A DNA stretch of 64,000 nt from Prorocentrum cordatum (Eukaryota; Sar; Dinophyceae; Prorocentrales; Prorocentraceae). Location of the stretch: contig CAUYUJ010016306.1 of assembly GCA_963575745.1 (NCBI GenBank), forward strand, positions 211,789 through 275,788, given 5' to 3'. Positions 11,851 to 21,701 of the stretch are shown one piece after another (position 1 is the first letter of the stretch; every line of letters starts with the position of its first letter). A program made the position numbers and the translations under genes. The notes under the pieces were generated by a model. It saw only the letters and a list, made by a program, of their open reading frames with translations. It was not told where the DNA came from and searched no databases.

Positions 11851-13312
11851 CAGAGACTGTCAAAGTTTCTGTGATGGTCGTCCACAGCGCCGGGCTGTGT
11901 GCGTGCACATGTGCGTCCGCAGTTCGTTACTTGCAGCAGCGGTTCCAAGACGTCTGTCACCTGTTCTGCCGCAGATCTGCGGTGGTCCGTATGCCCTCGC
12001 TGCTGCCGCACCCCGCTCGCACCGCCGCCGCCCCCCCCACCAGGGGCGCTGCGGTCCTTGAGGAGCTTTGTTCGCCCGTCACTTGCGGGCGAAGCGGCAT
12101 TTCATGCACATTTTTGACGGGCAGTCTGGCGCATCTCGCGTCGTCGTCGTCGTCGCCGCCGCCGCCGTCGCCGCCGTCTGTGTACACGTCGTCGTCGTCG
12201 CCTTCGTCGTCGCCGTCGTCGTCGCCCTCGTCGTCGCCCTCGTCGCCGTCGCCGCCTGCCCCCAGCTCCGTTCACGTCTGCCCGACCGCTGGGCTCGCGC
12301 GTCGGTCGCCTCCCGCGCGGAGCGTGCAGCATCGGCGCGAGCACCGCTTTTTCTGCCCCCGCCCTCCCGCCTCCCCCCTCCCTCCGCCTCCCGCCTCGGC
12401 CTGGAGGGGGTCCTGCCCCGGCTTCCCCCCCCCTCTCTCTCGTGCGCCCCGTTCCTCCCCCCCACCCACCTCTGCGCGCACTGTGGGGCTCCGGCGTCGA
12501 CCGTCCAATATGCACCCTCGGGGAAGGCCCGCCCACAGGTTCACGGCCAGCGTGCCGCCTGATTCGGCGGGAGGCCGTTCTCCTGCAGATTCGGGCAACA
12601 CTATCTGCACGGAGGGGCGAGGGGGTCGCGAGACCCGAATACTTCACGCAAGCAGGGACTCGTTTGCACACCTTTCTGGCCAAGCATTGCTTGATAGGGC
12701 GGCGGTGAGGGCGGGGGGGGGGGGGGGGCAAATGCCATGCAAGTGAAGTTGCTGGAGCGGAAAGTGGAGACCCATGCCAAGAAACACCCCCTGCTTGCCT
12801 CCAGGATGCCTGGGGTTTCTTAGGCCTCGATGGCCTCGCGATGGCGAGCGCGACGTCCCCGCATCAGAGATCCGTGGACGTCCTGGGGTCTCAGTCTTGG
12901 GTTTCCTGTGGAGGGTTTCTTGCGGTCGAGCCCCTCCACATGGTTCACTTCTATGTTTTCGAGAGGTCTTTGATTTTTTGGGGGGGGCCAAGATCCTTCC
13001 ATCTCTAATTGTTGTAATTATCCTGGGCCTCCTCCTGGCCACTAGGGCGGGGGCCAGGAACAGTCAGAAACGAGCACAGTTAGAACTGAGCACGATCAGA
13101 AGTGAACAGCGTGCACTGTTGGGAAACCCGCCCTCTAGCTCCTGGGGGGGGGGGGGGGGCGAGCGCGCGGCTGCGGGCGGACGCGCGGCCGCCAGCCGAC
13201 GGCGCAGCCGCCGGCGCAGCACGAGGCCGAGGCCGAGGCCGCAGGCCGCGGCGCCGCCGGGAGCGCGCCCGCCCGGAGGCCGCCCGGGCGGGGGGTGCCG
13301 CCGGGAATCAGA
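11851..13312. other. no gene recognised; CGT-triplet tract
   Basis: TCGTCGTCGCCG triplets at 12135-12262, a C-rich tract near 12350-12470, and a G-run at 12713-12728. ORFs of 150-290 codons on both strands overlap each other and are compositional artefacts. Confidence 0.45.
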
Positions 13313-13878
13313 GGCGACGATGGGGGCGAATAGCCCAGGGTTCCCGGCAGAGCAATACATGTATTCATCAGAGGAGGGCAGGGTGGGACAAGGGTGACGT
13401 TTTTGCTTTTTTTGCCTCCGAGGGGCCTCCTCGTCGCCATGGCTGGACGCAGCGTGAAAAATCGGTGCCTCCTGGGGGTCCGGGGACCGATTTTGAGCCG
13501 ATTTGGCCACCGTGATATCATGGCCGTTGTCTCACGTTGCCCATCCGGACGCCCGAAATGGGCACGGAAAGAATGGGTACAATGCCCAACAGCAGTGCCT
13601 GTTCCTTTTGAACAGGACTCGCTGTCCACGCCGCCGCGGCCTGTGTCCATTCGAGACAGGAGGCCGCCTGCCCAACAGCGGCCGCTGTTGGTTTGGGGCA
13701 ACATTTGTTGTTGGGCACTGTACCCATTCTTGTCGTATTCATTTCGAGCGTTCAATGCCCAGGGTTCCCGGGAGAGCAATACATGTATTCAGGTGCGCCG
13801 ATGATCTATGTCTTCGAAAAGGCTCCCGGGCGACTGCGTGTAATGCCCGCCCCTGGGCTATTCGCCCCCATCGTCGCC
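13313..13878. mobile_element. 566-bp element with perfect 28-bp TIRs, nested
   Basis: Bases 13313-13340 (starting GGCGACGATGGGGGCGAATA) are exactly reverse-complemented at 13851-13878. Inside, a 35-bp segment starting GCCCAGGGTTCCCGG occurs twice in direct orientation (13333-13367 and 13757-13791, one mismatch). These direct repeats bracket a second, inner foldback element. No transposase is encoded. Confidence 0.75.
13550..13755. mobile_element. inner foldback element
   Basis: The left arm GAATGGGTACAATGCCCAAC (13571-13590) pairs with the right arm at 13711-13730 (TTGGGCACTGTACCCATTCT). Weaker pairing extends outward by about 20 bp. Two further palindromes lie inside (CCTGTTCCTTTTGAACAGG and a GCCTGTG...GACAGGAGGC pair). 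Confidence 0.75.
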
Positions 13879-13927
13879 GCCGAGGGGAGGGCTCTAGGCC
13901 TCCCAGTCGGGGCCAGGGTAGACGTAA

Positions 13928-14087
13928 TTAAGTCGGGCATGTCCCTCTACAGAGGAGGAAGATCCAAACGTAATCAAAAGTAATCCGGGGATTTTTTGTT
14001 ATTGTTCGGCTATGTTTGAGCATCTCTGGATTATTTGTATATTTTTTATTTTTTATTTTTCGTCCAAAGGGGGACATGCCCGTTCCA
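13928..14087. mobile_element. MITE-like element, family A, copy 2
   Basis: Left end TTAAGTCGGGCATGTCCCTC; right end GGGGGACATGCCCGTTCC, less well preserved. T-rich interior. It abuts family E copy 1 a few bases downstream. Confidence 0.65.
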
Positions 14088-14094
14088 AGGGTAG

Positions 14095-14256
14095 ACGGGG
14101 TCGGAGGATCGCGCCGCATCGCCGATGCATCGGCGCTGCGGCTCGATTTGAAGCCCCAAATTCTCCACGCCGATGTCGCCGATGCATCGGCGATGCAGTG
14201 GCGATGCGGCGAGATTCTCCGAGCCCATGTGCTCGGACCCCATCTAGGAGGCCTCT
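14095..14256. mobile_element. family E element, copy 1
   Basis: Starts ACGGGGTCGGAGGATCGCGC; the interior is built of GCCGATGCATCGGCG palindromes; it ends CTCGGACCCCATCTAGGAGG. The head (GGATCGCGCCGCATC) and a downstream GATGCGGCGAGATTCTCC form imperfect inverted ends. Other copies are at 19697-19925 and one split copy flanks the 36.3-49.9 kb block. Confidence 0.75.
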
Positions 14257-14834
14257 AGGGGGGGGCGGTTCTCCTTCTCTTCGGCCAGCCAGCTGGGGGC
14301 CGCGTTCGAGCTTCGGGACCACCAGAAACGGATCCAGGACGCAAGCGTAGCCTGGCCGGGGGCCTCGGGGGACGGGGGCTGAAATCCCACAGCGGAAGAT
14401 GTCTGGATGTTTCGGGCCGAACGAAAGGGGGGGGAAATGGACAGGGGGGGTCACGAAATTTGCTTCATGCAGCTGGTTTCGGCCCCGCCGCCAGGCCCAT
14501 TCCTCGTTACATGGGCGCCTCCCGGCTCCGGGAGGCGCCGGGAAAATCAGCTGAGTGAGCTGATTCTCTACCCTACCCCTTGCTATCTCCCCGTTTCGTT
14601 CCCCCCGAATATTGCACCTAAGCTCCATTCGTGAGGTTGTGGTTCGCAATCTTGGGGTTGTGGTTCGCGCTGGCCTGCGCTGTGGCCCCCTGCGCATTCC
14701 ATCTGCCCTTTGCTGCGGGCTCTGGCTTCCACAGTTCGCTTTCATGTATTCTCGCACGTCCTCACCGTGGCCTCCTGGTCCTGCATCATCATTCCTCCTG
14801 CCTTCATCTTTTCCTCCTCGTCCACCCCCGCGTC
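14257..14834. other. no gene recognised
   Basis: Mixed GC-rich DNA; ORFs are short and without family resemblance. Confidence 0.4.
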
Positions 14835-15246
14835 CTCTCTCCTAGAGGAGCCTCGAGGGAGGAGGAGGGGGAGAAGTAGGAGGAGGGGAGACGGACAAGG
14901 GAGGACGGAGGAAGGAGGAGGGAGGGGACAGGAGGGAGAGGGAGAGGAGGGAGATGAGGGAGGTGGGAGAAGGGAGGAGGGAGGAGGGGGAGGAGGCAGG
15001 AGGAGGAGGGGGAGAGAGGGAGGGCGGAGGGCGGAGGGAGGAGGAGGAGGAGGAGGAGCGGAGGAGGAGGAGGAGGAGTGGAGGGGAGAAGAAGGATCAG
15101 GGGGAGCAGGGGAGGAGGAGGAGGAGGAGGAGGAGGGAGGAGGAGCAGGAGGAGGAGGAGGAGGAAGAGGGTGAGGGGTGAGGGGTGAGGAGGAGGAGGA
15201 GGAGGAGGAGGAGGAGGAGGAGGAGGAGGAGGAGGAGGAGGAGGAG
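14835..15246. repeat. (GGA)n purine tract
   Basis: About 400 bp of GGAGGA with GGG and GAGG variants, almost pure purine on the + strand and capable of triplex formation. It lies some 180 bp upstream of the gag-like ORF. Confidence 0.95.
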
Positions 15247-15426
15247 AGGAAGGGGTTCCTTCGTTTTGGTAGGACGGTGTTCCGTGTGATTCCCCCAAAT
15301 GGGCTCGCGAGGCAACCCCAGGGATGCCTTCAGAGGTCCTCGAGTTTAAATGCATATACGCTCGTATGTATGTAGTATGCGTCCAAGGGGGCCTATGCGG
15401 AGTCCACCTAAGCGTGCGCGACGCCG

Positions 15427-17250
15427 TTGATGGAAGCTCAGCGTCCATCGTCCGTAGCTGTGTTGGCCTGGAGTAGGCAGGGTAGATACCGGGGCGGGGC
15501 TGCCCGTCTCGAGGCCCCTGCCGAGCCACTCTGTCTACTAGATCGTGCCGTGTCCGGTGCGCCCGCGCCGGCGCAATCGCCGGGACCACGCCCGGCTGCC
15601 TGCAGGATGGAGGGGTTCGTGCGGGCTCCGAGCGGGTGGCCCTTCCCGCGCGGGGCGTGGCTGGACGCGGGGCTCAACGGAGAGCTAGTGCCGGGGCTGC
15701 CGCTCCCTGCGGGCGCGCATGTGCTCGCACGCGTGCGCGACGACAGCGGTGCCCCCCAGGGAGTCGAGATGCTGCAGGTGGAAGTGCCATACCTCCCGGA
15801 CGCCTTCGGCAGGTTCTTCAAGGCACGCCACGTCGGGGCCAGCTATCCATGGTTCGCTTGGTACGCGAGTGCTGCTGGCCAGAAGGGTGCTCGGGCAACG
15901 ACGACGTCGACGGTCTTCCACGTCTTCCACCTCTGCGTGTGCGCGGCCAGCCGCTGCGGGGCGGTCGCTCCCTTGGGCGCGGAGGTCGAGCACCTCGACG
16001 TGTGGCAGCTCCTCGACGGCCGGGGCGTGGAGCGCGAGCAGGCGAAGCTGATCTGCCCGCCTGCAGCCCCGGGGGCCCTCGCGATGGCTCCTGCGCCCGC
16101 CGAGGGCGGCCAGCCAGCGGGCGCAGCTGGGCCCGAGGATGCCCTCTTCGACGGAGACGGACTGGGGCACGACGGGCCCATCGCCGAGCCACCTCGGAAG
16201 CGGGTGCGAGGCGATGGCGGCACAGCGACCCCGGCTGAGCTTGCCGGCACGAACCCCCCAGACGACGAGCTGGCCGGGCTCGCGGAGATAGCGGGGGACC
16301 CAGAGCTGGACCAACGCCTTGCGAAGCTGGGGGGCAAGGTCGCGAGGGACGTGCCGAAGCAGGGGGTGCCCAAGAACGCTGCTCGGCCTGCGGCCGGCGT
16401 GGGCGAGCGGCTGGCCCAAGCGGTGGCCGGGCGAGCTGCAGCCGCGCCGCCAGCCCGCGCAGCCGCTTCAAGCTCGCGGAGCAGGCTGGCGACTGCGCTG
16501 GCCTCGGCACTCCTGGGACGCGACGGCGAGGATGGCGACGACGGCCCAGAGAGCGAGACGGAGCGCGGTGGCAACCTCGAGCGATTCCACGGCGTTGGCA
16601 TCGAGCGCGACCTGTTCCGCCAGATCGCGCGGCAGCGGCCAGGTGCGCTGCTCGAGAACGGGTTGAGCCACCTGCGCGGGCAGTTCACCCAGCTGCTCTC
16701 GGGCTCCGAAGGTGACCCCCTCGCTCCGTGCGTCACGCAGTACCTCAACACTGCGTTCTTCGTCGCCCACCCGCTGCGGACGCTCGGGACGGACGAGGTG
16801 CGGGTCCTGCGTGCGCTGGGCCAGGCGCTCGACGGCATCCTGCGCGGCGAGGTCGTCGAGGCCGCTGACTTGCTGATGCAGGAGCTCAAGGCGAGGACGA
16901 TGGCGGTGCGCGACGGCAACTGGCGGACGGCCCGGTGGCTCACGCCGGTGCCCCAGGAGGAGCTGCCGTCGGGAGCCACGCTGGACGAGGAGACCGCGGC
17001 CGAGAAGGTCGAGGCCCGCGAGCTGAAGGTCGCCGAGCTGCGACAGCGGCTGGCCGAGCGGCGGTCGGCTTACCGCGTGAAATCTAGCTGGTCTGCGTGG
17101 CTGCCCGGTGAATCATTTCGGATTTGTGGGAGCCAAGGGAGGGCGTGCTTACGAGAGTGGCTTACTACCAACTCCTGTGCAGGCGTTTGTCCGTCGGGCA
17201 TCGTTTTCCCCCTGCAGCGCGATGCAAGCAGAGGGTGCCCGCCGACGTGA
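15427..17250 (+). CDS. gag-like dinoflagellate retroelement protein, 3' truncated
   Basis: A long continuous ORF of 607 codons, GC-rich with Ala/Gly/Arg bias. Residues 1-230 have a mixed N-terminal domain. About 254-260 is a basic nuclear-signal-like patch (PPRKRVRGDG), followed by Ala/Ser-rich linkers. Residues 386-545 form a helical domain with the pattern RPGALLENGLSHLR, then HPLRTLG, EVRVLRALGQALDGILRG and DLLMQELKA, ending in a Glu/Arg-rich helix. From memory, this helical domain recurs very widely in dinoflagellate gene sets and precedes reverse transcriptase in some, hence gag-like (inference). Sequence after about 17075 loses this character and runs into repeat DNA, so the real 3' part, including any pol, is missing. 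The ATG at 15427 is the first in frame, but a later start at 15607 (MEGFVRAPSG) is possible. Confidence 0.6.
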   Translation: MMEAQRPSSVAVLAWSRQGRYRGGAARLEAPAEPLCLLDRAVSGAPAPAQSPGPRPAACRMEGFVRAPSGWPFPRGAWLDAGLNGELVPGLPLPAGAHVLARVRDDSGAPQGVEMLQVEVPYLPDAFGRFFKARHVGASYPWFAWYASAAGQKGARATTTSTVFHVFHLCVCAASRCGAVAPLGAEVEHLDVWQLLDGRGVEREQAKLICPPAAPGALAMAPAPAEGGQPAGAAGPEDALFDGDGLGHDGPIAEPPRKRVRGDGGTATPAELAGTNPPDDELAGLAEIAGDPELDQRLAKLGGKVARDVPKQGVPKNAARPAAGVGERLAQAVAGRAAAAPPARAAASSSRSRLATALASALLGRDGEDGDDGPESETERGGNLERFHGVGIERDLFRQIARQRPGALLENGLSHLRGQFTQLLSGSEGDPLAPCVTQYLNTAFFVAHPLRTLGTDEVRVLRALGQALDGILRGEVVEAADLLMQELKARTMAVRDGNWRTARWLTPVPQEELPSGATLDEETAAEKVEARELKVAELRQRLAERRSAYRVKSSWSAWLPGESFRICGSQGRACLREWLTTNSCAGVCPSGIVFPLQRDASRGCPPT

Positions 17251-17409
17251 TGCTCCATGTATTCAGGAGGGGGAAAGTACACAGACACAATTAATCGTCG
17301 ACTCCCCAGAAAGTCTGGAAACATATGAAAAGTGGTGGGGGGGGAATACGGAAACCCAGAAAATGTGCGAACATAATGGGGATCCTGTTACGTCTGTGTA
17401 TTTATTTGT

Positions 17410-17441
<32 letters not shown>

Positions 17442-17489
17442 CCCAGGGCCCCTTCATCAGAGGGCGCCGGCCGACGTGATGCTCCATGT
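17231..17489. mobile_element. GT-rich dispersed element T, copy 1, with 30-bp flanking direct repeats
   Basis: The core (17263-17455) starts TTCAGGAGGGGGAAAGTACA, contains GACACAATTAATCGTCGACT and ACCCAGAAAATGTG, then a (GT)n run (17408-17441), and ends TCCCAGGGCCCCTTCA. It is bracketed by a 30-bp direct repeat at 17231-17260 and 17460-17489 (ending GCCGACGTGATGCTCCATGT, 28/30 identical). Other copies are at 20816-21160 and 31070-31245. Confidence 0.65.
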
Positions 17490-18781
17490 CTGTCCCTGGA
17501 TGTCCCCGAGAGCGGCACCCAGTCCATTGCAGCTGCGGGGGAGGCACCTGACAGATCTGTCCATTGATTGCACGACTGCTTCCCGCCATCGTCGCCACCC
17601 TCTTTTTCTGCCCCAGGGGTTTCCCCACGTTCCCCATCCCAGCCATTACGCGCGCTTCCAAAGCGTCTCTTAATTTGCATGCTTTCCCCGTCTCCCCGCC
17701 TCTTCACCCTCTTTTCGGAAACCAGACAGCTACATAAGCAAGCAGAGCCTTTCGGATAATCGCGCGGGCATTGTCAGTTCAGCGCTGGACCGGCGTGCGG
17801 AGCAAGTTGGGGTCGGCGCGCCACAGCAGCGCCGACGCAAGAGATTCTCGCGGATTGCCGAATGTTTATACCGCAAGTTCAACCGTTCAGCGCCTTCCTC
17901 GTAGAGTTTGCTGGTGCTTGGTCTGTGGAGTGTCCGTTCCCGTCCGCTACCGTTGAACGAAACAACACGAAACAGAGAACATGAGTCCCCCCGGCGGAGC
18001 CACCGGTCGGCTCGCCCACAGCGTATCGCAGAACCAGTTTCCATGGCCAGTGCTATGTCGCAGCGTTTCTGCGGCGCAGAGAGGGGCGAGATGCCTAATC
18101 GACCGCCAGGCATCTCGCTTGTCTCTCTCTCTCTCTCTCTCTCTCTCTTCCCCCCTTTCCATGTTGTAGAGTGTGCCTGAGCGTTTCTTCTTGTCGGAAT
18201 TCCTTGGGCTTCCGTGCCCTGTATAGAGCCGTTTTGACCGAAACGCTGTCTGTACACCCTGGCCGATGCACTTCTTTGGTGGTGCGCAGGTGGGCCCGCC
18301 AGCGGTGCGTGGATCTGCCCAGGTCTGGACTGGCCGGCGCTGGTGGGGAACAGATAGTTTCTGCTGCGCATCTGTCGGCTTGCGCGACGCCGAGCTCTCC
18401 TGCACAGTCGGGGCCCTGAAGAAGGAACCTTTTTCGTTTGGGAGGGGCTCCGCGTTCCGTAAGTGTTTCACAGCTTGCCTCAGGCTTTCCTTAGGTTTTC
18501 GATGGGAAATCGAAGGTTAGCTTATGGGAAAAAGGGGGCCTCGTTCCTTATTTAGGGTTCCTTAGGTCAACGCCCCGACTGTATAGTTTCTGCTGCGCAT
18601 ATGTCGGCTTGCGCGGCGCCGAGCTCTCGTGTATGCGGTCCCGGCTCTTACCCACTGGCGCCCCTGGCAGGACGCCGACCCCACTGGCCGACGGACAGCC
18701 GGCCGCCGCGCGGGCGCCTGCGGAGCCGGCCCCGCCGCAGCGCTGCTCCGTGGGCCAGGCGCCGCGTGCTCGGGAGCCGCA
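17490..18781. other. no gene; short direct repeat and (TC)n
   Basis: (TC)n at 18121-18150. A 45-bp segment beginning ATAGTTTCTGCTGCGCAT occurs at 18353-18400 and again at 18582-18628 with few differences. ORFs here are short and unremarkable. Confidence 0.5.
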
Positions 18782-18928
18782 CCCTGACCTTCCAGGAGGG
18801 CAAAAAAATAGCACCCGACTTAAAAACCTATCCCAGAGCTATTCTACGTATTGGTTTTAGGCTGTTTCGCCCAGCTTTCTAGGTTTTTGGACTCCAGTGC
18901 TTAAAAATAGCTCTCTGGAAGGTCAGGG
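18782..18928. mobile_element. foldback element L
   Basis: CCCTGACCTTCCAGGAGGGC at the left end is mirrored by GCTCTCTGGAAGGTCAGGG at the right, perfect over 14 bp and then approximate. The 147-bp element has an A/T-rich interior (AAAAAAATAGCAC, TTAAAAATAGC also inverted). Confidence 0.7.
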
Positions 18929-19074
18929 CAGGCGGGCGTCCCTTCGGGCTGCAGCGGGCTGGGGGGCGCCGAGGTGGCCCGTCACACCCAGAGGTCCAAC
19001 GTGCTGAAAAAATCCAGGCGGAGGTTTTTCGCACTGCTCGGCCTCCATAGGGGCCCTTGCCAGGCCCCGGGACC

Positions 19075-19165
19075 GTCAAGGAACGACGCAGGAGGAGAAA
19101 CCGGCCCCAGGGAGTGGGTCGAGACTTCTGTGGACCCCGTATCGAAAAAATCACGACATCGGATT
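19075..19165 (-). repeat. dispersed repeat D, copy 1
   Basis: On the minus strand it reads GTCGTGATTTTTTCGATACG then AAGTCTCGACCCACTCCC, matching 55935-56030 (+). The CCTGAGTCG...TGACGCTCCC tail is shared with 19935-20050. Confidence 0.6.
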
Positions 19166-19494
19166 TTTGGGTTGGTTGCAGCGGCAAGCGAGGGGGGGAG
19201 GTGAGAAGGAGAAGGCCCTCTCAGAAGGCTCGCAAGTCCCCAGACCTTTCGGAGAGGTCTTCTGATTCTGAAGCCTGCCCCGGAGGGCAGAACTGACTTC
19301 TCGGAGGGCGCGAGGGCTTCTGAGCCAATGGTTCCAGCAGAGCCGCCAGCCAATGGTTGCCAGTGGCTTCGAAAGTCTCGCCGCCAGTGGTTCCGGCCAG
19401 CAGGGCGGGGGAGAGAACAGGGGCCCCCTCGTCGCCACGCCTGGGCGTGCCCAGACAGCCAGCTGCTCCATGCTTTTGGGATGCGTGGGTCCTG

Positions 19495-19665
19495 GAGGTC
19501 CTCCTCCTCTTCCTCCTCCTGCTGCTCCTCCTCCTCCTCCTCCTCCTCTTCCTCCTCCTCCTCATCCTCCTCATCCGTCTCCTCCGCCTCCTCCTCCTGC
19601 TCCTCCTCCTCCTCCTCCTCCTCCTCTTCCTCCTCGTCCTCCTTCCCCCCTCCAACTTATGGTGG
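19495..19665. repeat. (CTC)n microsatellite
   Basis: CTCCTC triplets with CTG and CTT variants; source of poly-Ser, poly-Leu and poly-Pro ORFs. A GGT run (19661-19678) follows. Confidence 0.95.
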
Positions 19666-19696
19666 TGGTGGTGGTGGAAAACATGCCCATCATAGA

Positions 19697-19925
19697 TGGG
19701 GTCGGAGTAGATGGGGTCGGAGGATCGCGCCGCATCGCCGATGCATCGCCGATGCGGCTCGATGTGGAGCCCGACTTTCCCCACTCCGACGTCGCCGATG
19801 CATCGCCGACGTTGTCGATGCATCGCCGGTGCATTACCGATGCATCGCCGATGCATCGCCGATCTATCGGCGATGCGGCGCGATCATCCAACCCCATCTA
19901 CTCGGACCCCATATAGGAGGCCTCT
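19697..19925. mobile_element. family E element, copy 2 (best preserved)
   Basis: The left terminus TGGGGTCGGAGGATCGCGCC and the right-side GGCGCGATCATCCAACCCCA are inverted repeats of about 25 bp. Between them are at least six copies of CCGATGCATCG-type palindromes. It ends CTCGGACCCCATATAGGAGG, as in the other copies. Confidence 0.8.
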
Positions 19926-19932
19926 ATTCTCT

Positions 19933-20052
19933 AGGGTCAGTTTTTCGTCCTGAGTCGCTTTCTGACGCTCCCGAAGCCCAGCGAGGGCCCCCCGAGGCCG
20001 AAGACGGCCAAGAACCGCCAGCTTACTTTTTTGTTGGAGCGTCGGATCTCAG
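19933..20052 (+). repeat. dispersed repeat D, copy 2
   Basis: CAGTTTTTCGTCCTGAGTCG followed by TTGGAGCGTCGGATCT, related to 55985-56080. It directly follows family E copy 2. Confidence 0.5.
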
Positions 20053-20331
20053 GGTGGCTGAAACGGCTCGTTCGTTTCGACCCCGGCAGGGGTTTGGGGG
20101 CCGACGTTGAGCGGAGTTGCCCTCGCTCGGTCCTTCCCTTTTACTGTTTTTTGTTCAAGGCTCATGCAGCGCAGCTACCTTGGCCGTATGCAACCTTCAG
20201 GGGCAACGTCAGGAGGGGATGAGCTCAGGGTTTGAGGGTTTGATGGGTTTGAGGTTTCCGCGCGTCTTCTTCGAGCCTCGACGGTTTTTCAGCCTCGGGT
20301 TATGACGTTCCAATCTGCTGCAGCCTTGATC

Positions 20332-20479
20332 ACCGGAAATCATCTCGAGCACCAAACAGAGTACCGAAACGCGATGGTTTTCACGTGCCGGGCCCTGGGA
20401 GACACTCGTCCGACACTGTTTCGACACTCCTTTGACACTCTTCCGACACTTTTCCGGGTGCTCGAAATCATTTCTGGGA
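20332..20479. mobile_element. foldback element with CGACACT internal repeats
   Basis: CCGGAAATCATCTCGAGCACC (20333-20353) pairs with GGTGCTCGAAATCATTTCTGG (20457-20477), 18 of 21 positions. The interior has four GACACT units spaced 10-12 bp apart. It abuts the next foldback. Confidence 0.65.
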
Positions 20480-20482
20480 TGT

Positions 20483-20644
20483 GGTACGGTGGGGGCATTG
20501 GTTAAGGAATGTGCCCAGGAGGCGCCAGATCCTGGAGGATTCCTCATCCAATGAGGGCGGCGGTGATATCCATGGCCGGTCCACGATTGGAGTTCCACCG
20601 GCCTCCAGACCCTGGATTCCTTATCTAATGCCCCCACCGCTACG
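20483..20644. mobile_element. foldback element K
   Basis: The left arm GTACGGTGGGGGCATTGGTT continues AAGGAAT. The right arm is ATTCCTTATCTAATGCCCCC followed by ACCGCTAC. The arms are about 28 bp with few mismatches; pairing continues weakly inside (CCAGGAGGC / GCCTCC). Confidence 0.7.
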
Positions 20645-20815
20645 ATGGGAGCAGCATGCAGGCGGCCCGGATTAGTAGGTCGACCTTGCCAGATCGAGGG
20701 CACCCTCGTGCCCTGCGCCTTGCGACCCATGCCTCCTGCATTTCTGTGGCAGCGTGGCCCTCGGAAGGGTCTTGTGTCCTCTCGCGCGTCCTCTCCGTTC
20801 AAGTCCGACTGTAAT

Positions 20816-21160
20816 CAGGAGGGAGAACAACACACAGACACAATGAATTGTCGCTTCCCAGGAAAAGATGGGAAGATCTGGGCAGCGGGGGAGACGAAAA
20901 CCCAGAAAATGCTGCTGGAAAACATGGGGGGATCCTTTCTTATTTCAGCCACGCGCAGAGGGGGGTGGGGGGAGGGGGGGGGGCTTCTTAGAAGCACCCC
21001 TGCTTCTCAGAAGGCGCGGGCCCTATCTATAGACGTAGGGCCGGCGCCTTCTGAGAAGCAGCCTGCTTCTGAGACGCCCCCCCCCCCCACCCCCCACCCC
21101 CTCGTGCGCGCCGCCAATTATTTGTGTGCAGTTATTTGTGTGTGTGTCCCTGGGCCAAGG
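20816..21160. mobile_element. GT-rich dispersed element T, copy 2, interrupted
   Basis: Begins ATCAGGAGGGAGAACAACAC and ends TTTGTGTGTGTGTCCCTGGG. Relative to copies 1 and 3 it carries about 150 bp of extra sequence containing a 60-bp hairpin (21001-21060) flanked by G and C runs. Confidence 0.65.
21001..21060. repeat. 60-bp hairpin inside element T copy 2
   Basis: Arms 21001-21026 (TGCTTCTCAGAAGGCGCGGG...) and 21035-21060 match at 24 of 26 positions, around an 8-nt loop CTATAGAC. Absent from the other two copies of T. Confidence 0.8.
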
Positions 21161-21302
21161 AGCCTCGGCGGTGCTCTCCAGCCGAGGGCGCCTCGCCGAG
21201 GGCGCCCTTCAAAGGGGTGCCCGGGCCCGCCCCCCGAGCGGCCGCGGAGGCCCGCGCCTCGCCCGGAGGGCCGCCCCTGGCACGGGGGTGGCCAGACGGT
21301 CT

Positions 21303-21645
21303 GGTACCGGAGATTTTCGGTAGCGACTTCGACGCACCCCGAATTTGAAATTCGGGGTGCGTCGAAATCGGTTTTCAAGATATAATTTTTGGGACCGCCG
21401 AGGATAAATTTCAGGAAACGTTGAGGTTATTTGTTGGAGCGTCTGTGGATTAATATCAACGTTACACTACCGAAGGGTGGAGCCGCTCAACGAATTTCGG
21501 TAGCGACCGGATCTTCGTTTGAGGGCGTTGAAATGGCGGATTCCAGGGCGCTCTGATACCGGTATTGGGCGCTGCATTTCGGTATATTTCGGTAGCGACC
21601 GATCTCTGCGGAGCGCTACCGGAGATTTTTGGTAGCGGACCATCA
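21303..21645. repeat. GGTAGCGAC repeat block with perfect 19-bp hairpin
   Basis: ACCGGAGATTTTCGGTAGCG occurs at 21306 and, nearly identical, at 21617, with further TTTCGGTAGCGACCG copies at 21498 and 21586. Inside, 21328-21366 is a perfect palindrome with 19-bp arms (left arm TTCGACGCACCCCGAATTT) around one base. Confidence 0.7.
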
Positions 21646-21701
21646 GGGTGGGCTCCCCGGGGGGCACGTGCTCCCGGATCGCCCAGTCATCCTCGATAGT
21701 C

